This document shows positions 8,059 to 14,674 of a stretch of DNA of 64,000 nt, piece after piece. Made by a program: the position numbers and the translations under genes. Below the pieces are notes generated by a model, which saw only the letters and a program-made list of their open reading frames with translations, was not told where the DNA came from and did no database searches. Location of the stretch: positions 1,798,001 through 1,862,000 of the forward strand of contig OZ257134.1 in NCBI GenBank assembly GCA_965279065.1. Reading direction: 5' to 3'. Numbering within the stretch: the first letter of the stretch is position 1; the number at the start of each line of letters is the position of its first letter. This DNA comes from JAKAXS01 sp965279065. Its GTDB lineage: Bacteria; Pseudomonadota; Alphaproteobacteria; Rhizobiales; Hyphomicrobiaceae.

Positions 8059-8391
8059 TTCGCCCCCTCGTATCCGACTGTCGCGTTTTGAAGCAATGCA
8101 CCCAGCTGTCTCGCAAGCGTCCGGTCTTGGGCCGAGAATCTTGAGACAGTTGCAGCCGCCCTGCGCAAATCCACGCCCGCGCGGCCCGAAAAATCAGCCA
8201 AATCCGGAGCCGCTGAAGTTGGCCCGCGAATTGCTTTTTTGATCATCGTTCTCCTGCTTCAAGAGTGACAAGCTCAGAGGTAAGGTTAAAGAAGGGTTTA
8301 TTCCACGATCAGAATTTTATGTGTGACACATGAATGATCGGGTAACGACCCGTAAACCGTAACAGTACGCGTCAATGTAGGAGTAAACACA
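8059..8391. other. Intergenic region upstream of the exosortase E locus
   Basis: About 330 bases between tRNA-Thr and the 42-residue peptide gene. No supported gene is present. The distal half, nearest the peptide gene, is AT-richer than its surroundings and carries a perfect dyad at 8319-8331 and a hairpin at 8339-8352, so this is probably the control region of the peptide gene. Confidence 0.55.
8319..8331. promoter_or_regulatory. Palindromic operator candidate upstream of the exosortase substrate gene
   Basis: ATGTGT-G-ACACAT is a perfect 6-bp dyad with one central base, in an AT-rich stretch 60 bases before the start codon at 8392. A second structure, CGGGT-AACG-ACCCG at 8339-8352, follows directly and could be a hairpin in the leader. 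The regulator is unknown. Confidence 0.4.
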
Positions 8392-8520
8392 ATGGGTTGG
8401 GCAGCTTTCGCAGCAGCTTACTGCGCACCGGTTCCTGAGTTCGACGGCCCCGCGGGCATTGCAGCCGCCGCGCTGCTGATCTCGGTTGCCGCCGTTCTTT
8501 ACGACAAAATCAAGAAGTGA
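8392..8520 (+). CDS. 42-residue VPEID-CTERM-like (VPEFD) exosortase E substrate peptide
   Basis: The protein is 42 residues: MGWAAFAAAYCAP, then the signature VPEFDGPAG, then a hydrophobic helix (IAAAALLISVAAVLY), then a basic tail (DKIKK). This order of short motif, transmembrane segment and positive C-terminus defines PEP-CTERM-class sorting signals; VPEFD is close to the VPEID variant recognised by exosortase E. The start is secure: TAGGAG lies 8 bases upstream of the ATG. Unlike typical exosortase substrates it has no N-terminal signal peptide and almost no mature domain: about 17 residues precede the expected processing site, including one cysteine (Cys11). The exosortase/protease gene follows at 8647 on the same strand. 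Enzyme-substrate pairing is inferred from adjacency and motif. Confidence 0.82.
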   Translation: MGWAAFAAAYCAPVPEFDGPAGIAAAALLISVAAVLYDKIKK

Positions 8521-8529
8521 GACTACGCT

Positions 8530-8557
8530 CTCGATCCCAGGGAAATTCTGGATCGAG
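8530..8557 (+). terminator. Stem-loop between the substrate peptide and exosortase genes
   Basis: CTCGATCC (8530-8537) and GGATCGAG (8550-8557) form a perfect 8-bp stem with a 12-base loop, nine bases after the peptide stop codon. No T-tract follows, so it is more likely an mRNA-stabilising or partial attenuation element, allowing more peptide than enzyme to be made from one transcript. Confidence 0.45.
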
Positions 8558-8646
8558 CACGCTTCTTGCACCCGCTGACTGCAGATGCCGGTTCGTCCCA
8601 CAATTCCGACGGACCGGTTTTTCTTTGGCGGCTACGGAGACGCGAC

Positions 8647-10317
8647 ATGACTGCCTCGATCGTCGATCACGCGCCAGGCGCGGAACGGCAGACCGGCATC
8701 GGTCGCGGCGGCATCGCCGGCCGCGTCCTCCTCATCATCGCTCTCGGCCTGATTGAAGCCGCGCTCATCTCGTTCTTCTACGACACGCCGCGAAGCGAAC
8801 ATCCCCCGACCGTCCTCATCAGCCTGATCTGGCAGTTCGCTGCCGCAGGCGTACAGGCCGTCATCCTGGTCATCGGCGCCTTCGCCATTCTCAATTGGCA
8901 TCAGCGCCGCTCCTTGCTGCAGGATTGGCACGACAGCCTGCTCACGCACAGGTTCGCCTTTTGGCTCGCCATCAACCTCGCCGTCCTGGGCGTTACCATT
9001 CTCGCCAGCATCGCCATCTCCTCGGACATGGCGACTTACACCCGCTGGCTGTGGCCCTATTTCGCCCTGCTGGCCGTACTCGGCGCCACGCTTATGCTGA
9101 CGGCCGCGCCGCCCGCGTTCTGGCAGCGCATGTTGGCCGCCACCTGGATGAGCCTGGTGCTGTCGATCGCCGCGGCGCTCTTCGTCCTGGTCTTCAGCAC
9201 GCTGGCGAAGGCCGGATGGGCACCCCTGGCCGGCGCGACGCTGCACGTCACCCACGCCATCCTGTCGCTGTATGAAAGCAACATCCTCGTCGACGTTGCC
9301 ACCCAACGCCTCGCCGTCGGCGAATTCATGGTGGAGATCTCGCCCGCGTGCTCCGGCTACGAAGGCATCGGCCTCGTCACCGCCGTGGTCAGCTTGTATC
9401 TCTACGTCTTCCGTCGCGAACTCAGGTTCCCTCAGGCACTCTTCCTGCTGCCCATCGGCATCGTTGCCATCTGGTTGCTAAACGCCTTCCGCATCGCCGC
9501 CCTCGTCAGTCTGGGCGCTCACGTCTCGCCGCACATCGCCGTCGGCGGCTTCCATTCCCAAGCCGGCTGGATCGCCTTTCTGATCGTCAGCGTCGCCGTG
9601 ATGATCCTCGGCCAGCGGGCCGCATTCTTCCGCCGGCACGCTTCACCCGCTGCTCCGGCGGCCATCACCGCACCGCAAGCCGACGTCCGCGACCGCGGTG
9701 ACGCCTTGGCCTGGCTCGCGCCATTCATGGCGCTGATGACCGCCAGCATCATCGCCTCATCGTTCGTCCCCAATGACCAATGGCTCTACGGCTTGCGCGT
9801 CGTCTTCGTAGCCGCCGCACTCTGGGCCTTCCGCGCCTTTTACGCGACCATCTTTCAACGCGTCGACCCCGTCTCGATCGTTGCCGGCGTCGCTGTCGGC
9901 ATTGCCTGGATCGCAACCGACCCGGATCCATCAAGCGGCGCCGAACTCGGCAAGTGGATCTTCGCTTTGCCGATGTGGGCCGCAGTCCTCTGGCTGGCCA
10001 TCCGCGCCGCCGGCACCATAATCTTCGTGCCAATCGCCGAAGAGATGGCCTTCCGCGGCTTTCTCCACCGCGCCGTTGCGTCCCAGCGCATCGCCAACGC
10101 CACCCCGCTCGTCATGACCATCGCAGCCTTCGTCGTCACGTCACTGCTGTTCGGCGCCATTCACCAGCGCTGGCTGGCCGGGATGCTGGCCGGCGCCGTC
10201 TACGCTCTGGTGATGTACCGCACAAACCGCATGTCCGATCCGATCGCCGCACACATGGCTTCGAATGCCGTGATCATTGCCTGGGCGATCGCCATGCAGC
10301 AGTGGAGCCTGATCTAG
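8647..10317 (+). CDS. xrtE: Exosortase E fused to CPBP-family intramembrane protease
   Basis: A 556-residue polytopic inner-membrane fusion protein. The N-terminal part (to about residue 330) is an exosortase: ISPACSGYEG has the nucleophile Cys235, LNAFRIAAL has Arg282, and GGFHSQAG has His303, the usual Cys-Arg-His set. The C-terminal part (about 360-556) is a CPBP (CAAX protease/bacteriocin-processing) glutamic-type protease: IAEEMAFRG gives Glu465, Glu466 and Arg470, LLFGAIHQRW gives His506, and Asn540 closes the motif set. This fusion is the known architecture of the exosortase E/VPEID-CTERM system. The ATG at 8647 is chosen over an upstream TTG at 8566 because ACGGAGA precedes it. The only obvious substrate nearby is the 42-residue peptide immediately upstream. 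Confidence 0.9.
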   Translation: MTASIVDHAPGAERQTGIGRGGIAGRVLLIIALGLIEAALISFFYDTPRSEHPPTVLISLIWQFAAAGVQAVILVIGAFAILNWHQRRSLLQDWHDSLLTHRFAFWLAINLAVLGVTILASIAISSDMATYTRWLWPYFALLAVLGATLMLTAAPPAFWQRMLAATWMSLVLSIAAALFVLVFSTLAKAGWAPLAGATLHVTHAILSLYESNILVDVATQRLAVGEFMVEISPACSGYEGIGLVTAVVSLYLYVFRRELRFPQALFLLPIGIVAIWLLNAFRIAALVSLGAHVSPHIAVGGFHSQAGWIAFLIVSVAVMILGQRAAFFRRHASPAAPAAITAPQADVRDRGDALAWLAPFMALMTASIIASSFVPNDQWLYGLRVVFVAAALWAFRAFYATIFQRVDPVSIVAGVAVGIAWIATDPDPSSGAELGKWIFALPMWAAVLWLAIRAAGTIIFVPIAEEMAFRGFLHRAVASQRIANATPLVMTIAAFVVTSLLFGAIHQRWLAGMLAGAVYALVMYRTNRMSDPIAAHMASNAVIIAWAIAMQQWSLI

Positions 10318-10409
10318 TAACAAGTGCTGTGCCGGACGCCGCGGCGATCGCGCGGATGCAATCGCCGGCAGCCCTGCTATAAGGCGCGGCCTCAACCGCG
10401 CGAGCGACC

Positions 10410-11300
10410 ATGCTGCACCAGACCCCTCCCGCCGGGCCTCCGCCCGTCCTGCATAACGCCGGCTCCCTGCTGTCGCGCTACGACGCCGTGCTGTGCGATG
10501 TCTGGGGCGTCGTACACAACGGTATCACCGCATACGACGACGCCTGCGATGCCTTGCGCGCCTATCGCAGCCAGGGTGGAACGGTCGTCCTGCTCACCAA
10601 CGCTCCCGTCCCCGCGCATCGCGTCGAGGCCATGCTAGCCCTACGCAAGGTACCGAGCGACGCCTGGGACACCATCGTCTCCTCTGGTGCCATCGCCCTG
10701 CAGCACATGATCGAACAGGGCTACAGCTCGGTCTACGGCATCGGTCCGCGTGATCGCGATGCCGCCTTCTTCGAGCAGGCCACCGCCAGACTGGTCCCGC
10801 TGGCCGATGCGCAAGCCATCGTCGCGACCGGCCTTAACGACGACCGCGCCGAGACGGCCGAAGACTATCGCCCCGTGCTCGAACTTGCACTGCAGCGGCG
10901 GCTACCGTTTGTCTGCGCCAACCCCGATCTCGTCGTCGATGTCGGCGGCACGCTGTACCTTTGCGCCGGCGCCATCGCCGACGTCTACCAGCATATGGGC
11001 GGCAACGTCTTCTGGGCCGGCAAGCCGCACGCCTCCGCTTACGAAACGGCGTTGGCGGCCATCGCCCGCATTCGCGGCAAGCCACTCGCAAAAAACCGCG
11101 TCCTCGTCATCGGCGACGCCCTGCGCACCGACCTCGAAGGTGCTCGGCGCTTCGGTCTCGATGCCCTCTTCATCGCCGGTGGCATCCACCGCGATGACGT
11201 GGTGGCGAATGGACAGATCGACCCGGCCAAGCTCGCTGCGTTGTTTGCCGCCCCCGGCGCACCGGGCGCCCTCGGCGCCATGACGCATCTGGCCTGGTGA
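10410..11300 (+). CDS. HAD-IIA family hydrolase (TIGR01459-like)
   Basis: A 296-residue cytoplasmic HAD hydrolase of class IIA, related to NagD and CECR5 sugar-phosphate phosphatases. Motif I is VLCDVWGVVHNG with nucleophile Asp30. The position two residues later, normally the general-acid Asp, is Trp32, as is usual for this DxWG subfamily. Motif II is LLTNAPVP, the cap is central, and motifs III/IV are FWAGKPHASAYETAL and VLVIGDALRTDLEGARRFG. The substrate is unknown. It ends seven bases before the ABC exporter gene and is probably co-transcribed with it, but no functional link is known. Confidence 0.88.
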   Translation: MLHQTPPAGPPPVLHNAGSLLSRYDAVLCDVWGVVHNGITAYDDACDALRAYRSQGGTVVLLTNAPVPAHRVEAMLALRKVPSDAWDTIVSSGAIALQHMIEQGYSSVYGIGPRDRDAAFFEQATARLVPLADAQAIVATGLNDDRAETAEDYRPVLELALQRRLPFVCANPDLVVDVGGTLYLCAGAIADVYQHMGGNVFWAGKPHASAYETALAAIARIRGKPLAKNRVLVIGDALRTDLEGARRFGLDALFIAGGIHRDDVVANGQIDPAKLAALFAAPGAPGALGAMTHLAW

Positions 11301-11306
11301 TTGGCC

Positions 11307-13076
11307 ATGGATCTCGTGTGCATCTACGTCCGCGTCATCCGCATGCTCGGGGCCGAAAAGTGGCTCGCCATTTCCATTGCCGCCGCGGCCACCCTCATCA
11401 GCGTCGTCCAGCTTGCCGAGCCGATCCTGTTCGGCCGTGTCGTCGACGCCCTGTCGCGCGGTGAAGCGGCCCTCTCCACCATCGGCACCTGGGCGGCCCT
11501 CGGCCTGTTTTCCGTCGCCGCCAGCGTCGTCGTGTCCATCATGTCCGATCGCATGGCGCACCGTCGACACCTCGCCGCCCTTGGCGACGCATTCGAGCGC
11601 GCCATCACGCTGCCCGCCGGCTATCATGCCGACCGCGGATCCGGCGCCGTCGTCCGTACCGTCCTGCAGGGCACCGACGCCTTGTTCTGGCTCTGGCTTG
11701 CCGGTCTGCGCGAACAGCTCACGGCCGTTGTCGGCATCATCCTGCTCGTGCCGACCGCGATCAGCATGGACTACCGTATGGCCGCGATCCTCGCGCTCCT
11801 GGCGGTTGCCTACGTCGGCCTGAACTCGCTCGTCATGCGCAAGACATCCGCCGGACAGGCCGCGATCGAGAGTTACAATTCCAAGGTTTACGGCCGCGTC
11901 GGCGACGTCATCGGCAACGTCACCGTCGTCCAGAGCTTCGCGCGTCTGAAAGCTGAGAGCGAGGCCATGCGCGACTTGATGGGCCAGCTCATCACCGCGC
12001 AATATCCCGTTCTGACCTGGTGGGGAATCCTCAATGTCTTGCAGCGCTCAGCGGCCACCACGGCGCTTGTCGCCGTCTTCGCCCTCGGCGCTCTCCTCGT
12101 GCGCCGTGGCGAGATGACGGTCGGCGAAATCGTATCGTTCGTCGCCTTCGCCAACCTTCTCATCGGCAAGCTCGACCAGGTCTCGTCATTCGTCACCTCC
12201 GTCTTCCGCCAGGGCCCCGTGTTGCGGTCCTATTTCGCGCTGATCGACGAACAGAATGCCATCGCCGAGGCACCCGGCGCCAAGCCCCTCGCCAACGTCA
12301 AGGGCGACGTCCGTTTCGAAAATGTGTCCTTCACCTTTCCCGCCTCGCAGCAGGGCGTCTTCGACCTCGACATCGCCGCAGCACCCGGCAAGACCGTCGC
12401 CCTCGTCGGCCCGACCGGCTCCGGCAAGACGACGACACTGTCGCTGCTGCAGCGCCTGCGCGCGCCCGACACGGGCCGCATCCTCATCGACGGCGAGGAC
12501 ATCGCAGGCGTGACTCTGAATTCACTGCGCTCCTCGATCGCCGTCGTGTTCCAGGATGCGGGGCTGTTCAACCGCTCAATCCGCGACAACATCGCCATCG
12601 GCCGCCCGGGCGCCACCGATGCCGAAATCACGCGCGCTGCCCAATTGGCCGAAGCCCATGACTTCATCATGCGCAAGCCCGAAGGCTACGGCTTCGTCAT
12701 TGGCGAGCGCGGCAACTCGCTATCTGGCGGCGAACGTCAGCGCCTGGCCGTCGCGCGCGCGATCCTCAAGGACGCACCGATCCTCATCCTCGACGAGGCG
12801 ACCAGCGCCCTCGATGCCGAGACGGAGGCCCGCATCAAGCGTGCGCTCGACAAGCTCCGTCAGAATCGCACCACCTTCATCATTGCCCACCGCCTGTCCA
12901 CGGTAGCCAACGCCGACACCATCTATGTGCTCGAAAACGGCCGCATCATCGAGCAGGGTCGCTTCACGGACTTGGCAAAGGGAACCGGACTTTTTGCCCG
13001 CATGGTCGCCGAAGGCGGCTTCACCGTGCCGAGGGATCTGGACGCAGAGGCCGCAAATCGCCCTGTCGAAGCCTAG
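11307..13076 (+). CDS. ABC exporter (permease-ATPase fusion), NdvA/ChvA-like glucan exporter
   Basis: A 589-residue half-transporter with about six membrane helices (residues 15-300) fused to an ATPase domain. Walker A GPTGSGKTT is near residue 368, signature LSGGERQRLAVARAI near 471, and Walker B ILILDEATSALD near 495, followed by the H-loop IIAHRLSTV. The N-terminal region (IYVRVIRMLG, AEPILFGRVVDAL, DRMAHRRHLAAL, NVTVVQSFARL) follows the pattern of the cyclic beta-1,2-glucan exporters NdvA and ChvA. Glucan export is therefore the best family-based guess; a lipid or peptide exporter is possible. The ATG at 11307 is seven bases after the HAD gene stop. No cyclic glucan synthase (NdvB) is in the window. 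Confidence 0.85.
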   Translation: MDLVCIYVRVIRMLGAEKWLAISIAAAATLISVVQLAEPILFGRVVDALSRGEAALSTIGTWAALGLFSVAASVVVSIMSDRMAHRRHLAALGDAFERAITLPAGYHADRGSGAVVRTVLQGTDALFWLWLAGLREQLTAVVGIILLVPTAISMDYRMAAILALLAVAYVGLNSLVMRKTSAGQAAIESYNSKVYGRVGDVIGNVTVVQSFARLKAESEAMRDLMGQLITAQYPVLTWWGILNVLQRSAATTALVAVFALGALLVRRGEMTVGEIVSFVAFANLLIGKLDQVSSFVTSVFRQGPVLRSYFALIDEQNAIAEAPGAKPLANVKGDVRFENVSFTFPASQQGVFDLDIAAAPGKTVALVGPTGSGKTTTLSLLQRLRAPDTGRILIDGEDIAGVTLNSLRSSIAVVFQDAGLFNRSIRDNIAIGRPGATDAEITRAAQLAEAHDFIMRKPEGYGFVIGERGNSLSGGERQRLAVARAILKDAPILILDEATSALDAETEARIKRALDKLRQNRTTFIIAHRLSTVANADTIYVLENGRIIEQGRFTDLAKGTGLFARMVAEGGFTVPRDLDAEAANRPVEA

Positions 13077-13101
13077 TGCTCGACACAACAGCGATGGACG
13101 C

Positions 13102-13719
13102 CTATTCGCAGGCTACCGTCAGCGTGATGTCGGCCATGGGGAAGAATTTTTTGCAGCCCTTAGTCTTGTCGCCTTTCTGCTGAGACACCGTGACGGTCTC
13201 GGTCGCTTCTGCCGCAGTCGGCGCTGTTTCTGACGTCTCATCTTTCGCAGCCGCGACCGGAGCACTGTCGGCTGAAGCCACCGGTTCTGCACTGGCATCA
13301 GAGTTTCCATTGACCGTCGCAGTAGGCGCAGTCGCCGACGGCGTCGCAGCAGCAGGCTTCTCGGCTGCTGGCTCAGTCGTCTTGAGCAGGGTGTTATAGA
13401 CCGACTGCGCACGCGGCGTCGCGGCGTCGCCGCCGGCCTCGGACGCAGTCGTTTTCTTCTCGTCGGTCGACGGCGTCTTCTCGGCGTGCACCGGCCCCTT
13501 GCCTGGTGCCTTCCGCGTCACCACGCGTTCCTTAGACGCTCGCGCTTTTCGCGACTTGACGACGGCATCGACGCGCACGCGCTTTTGCACACGGGCCGAC
13601 GTTTCGGACTTGCCAAGCACCTCTGGCTTGTACTCGCACGAGATACAGGCCTGCGCCTGGGGCACCATGGAGGCGGCGGCGGCAACTATGGCAGCGATAG
13701 CGAGAATCGTCCGGATCAC
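13102..13719 (-). CDS. Exported Ala/Thr-rich protein with C-terminal CKKF motif
   Basis: A 205-residue protein of unknown function. A signal peptide spans about residues 1-24 (IRTILAIAAIVAAAASMVPQ, cleavage near QAQA). The mature protein starts CISCEYKPEV, with two cysteines. A long low-complexity region rich in Ala, Thr, Glu and Lys (about 45-185) looks disordered. The C-terminus is GCKKFFPMADITLTVACE. This ending is clearly related to the end of the exported protein at 19991-20614 (ECKKFIPAVGVTISVGC), and both have two cysteines that could pair. It is convergent with the ABC exporter, 25 bases from its stop. Possibly envelope-associated. Confidence 0.72.
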   Translation of the reverse strand: MIRTILAIAAIVAAAASMVPQAQACISCEYKPEVLGKSETSARVQKRVRVDAVVKSRKARASKERVVTRKAPGKGPVHAEKTPSTDEKKTTASEAGGDAATPRAQSVYNTLLKTTEPAAEKPAAATPSATAPTATVNGNSDASAEPVASADSAPVAAAKDETSETAPTAAEATETVTVSQQKGDKTKGCKKFFPMADITLTVACE

Positions 13720-13835
13720 TGGTGCCTCCCGTTGCTGCGGCGCATATCAGCCGGGTGTTTACAATGCTTTTATCACGCCCTAAGAGCCCGCAAAAGCGCT
13801 GTTTCCACCGCAACATGGCGCACACGGAGCCGTCT

Positions 13836-14504
13836 TCAGATCTCGTGCTGCATGCGCCGGCGTTTGGTCTCCAAATAGCGCTCGTTGTGTGGTCCCGGCT
13901 GCACCACCAGCGGCACGCGTTCGGCCACCTCAATGCCCGACGCCTCCAGCGCCGTGACCTTCGCCGGGTTGTTCGTCATCAGCCGGATGCGCGTGAAGCC
14001 CAGGTCGTCAAGTATGCAGGCGGCCATGGAATAGTCGCGGGCGTCGATGGGCGCACCGATGCGCAGGTTGGCGTCGACCGTGTCGAGTCCCTGGTCCTGT
14101 AGGGCATAGGTCTGGATCTTCTTGAACAGCCCGATGCCGCGGCCCTCGTGATAGGGCAGATAGATCAAAACGCCGTTGGGAAGCTCGACAATACGTGCCA
14201 GTGCTTCCTGGAGTTGCGCATAGCAGTCGCAGCGCAGCGAGTGGAAGATGTCGCCCGTCACGCAGCCCGAGTGCACGCGGACGCTGGCCATGGCGTCCGC
14301 GTCGGCCCCCGTGCCCCGGTGAATGAGCGCCATGGCCTGGTTCACAGGGTCTTCGCCTTGGTAGGCACGCGCTTCCAGCGTCACCTCGCGCCCGCCGAAC
14401 TCAATCGGCAGCAGCGTCTGTGCTGACCAGTCGATGTCGAGCGTTACGCCCTTTAGGGCTGTCCTGTCGGCCGGCATGGGGCGGGGGTGTCTCCGATCGG
14501 TCAC
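13836..14504 (-). CDS. ribA: GTP cyclohydrolase II
   Basis: A 222-residue cytoplasmic zinc enzyme opening GTP to start riboflavin synthesis. Key features: ASVRVHSGCVTGDIFHSLRC with the continuing DC gives the three zinc-ligand cysteines, then LPYHEGRGIGLFKKI, and the C-terminal substrate-binding stretch RLMTNNPAKVTALEASGI. It is a stand-alone RibA, not fused to a DHBP synthase domain. An internal ATG ten codons in (MPADRTAL) is an alternative start. It is divergent from the GH3 glycosidase with about 170 bases between; no other riboflavin genes are in the window. Confidence 0.93.
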   Translation of the reverse strand: MTDRRHPRPMPADRTALKGVTLDIDWSAQTLLPIEFGGREVTLEARAYQGEDPVNQAMALIHRGTGADADAMASVRVHSGCVTGDIFHSLRCDCYAQLQEALARIVELPNGVLIYLPYHEGRGIGLFKKIQTYALQDQGLDTVDANLRIGAPIDARDYSMAACILDDLGFTRIRLMTNNPAKVTALEASGIEVAERVPLVVQPGPHNERYLETKRRRMQHEI

Positions 14505-14674
14505 TGAGGGCGCATATGCTGCCTATTAGTGGCGGAGTAAAGCCCTTGAACTAAAGGGATAGCTCATTCGCCGCGACATCCGGCCGCTCAAGCATCGCGA
14601 AAGGTTAAGCCGCCGCCCCTTCTCCGCTGCGTTCGGGAAGAATATGGTTGCAGTCCGATCCGGCCGAACGAGAG

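Noticed and set aside
8647..10317. Possible frameshifted pair (separate exosortase and CAAX protease genes)
   Set aside because: The frame is continuous with no internal stop, and the fusion is the known exosortase E architecture.
11307..13076. Type I secretion ATPase for a bacteriocin or for the 42-residue peptide
   Set aside because: It has no N-terminal C39 peptidase domain, and its membrane part follows the NdvA/ChvA pattern; proximity to the peptide gene alone is not enough.
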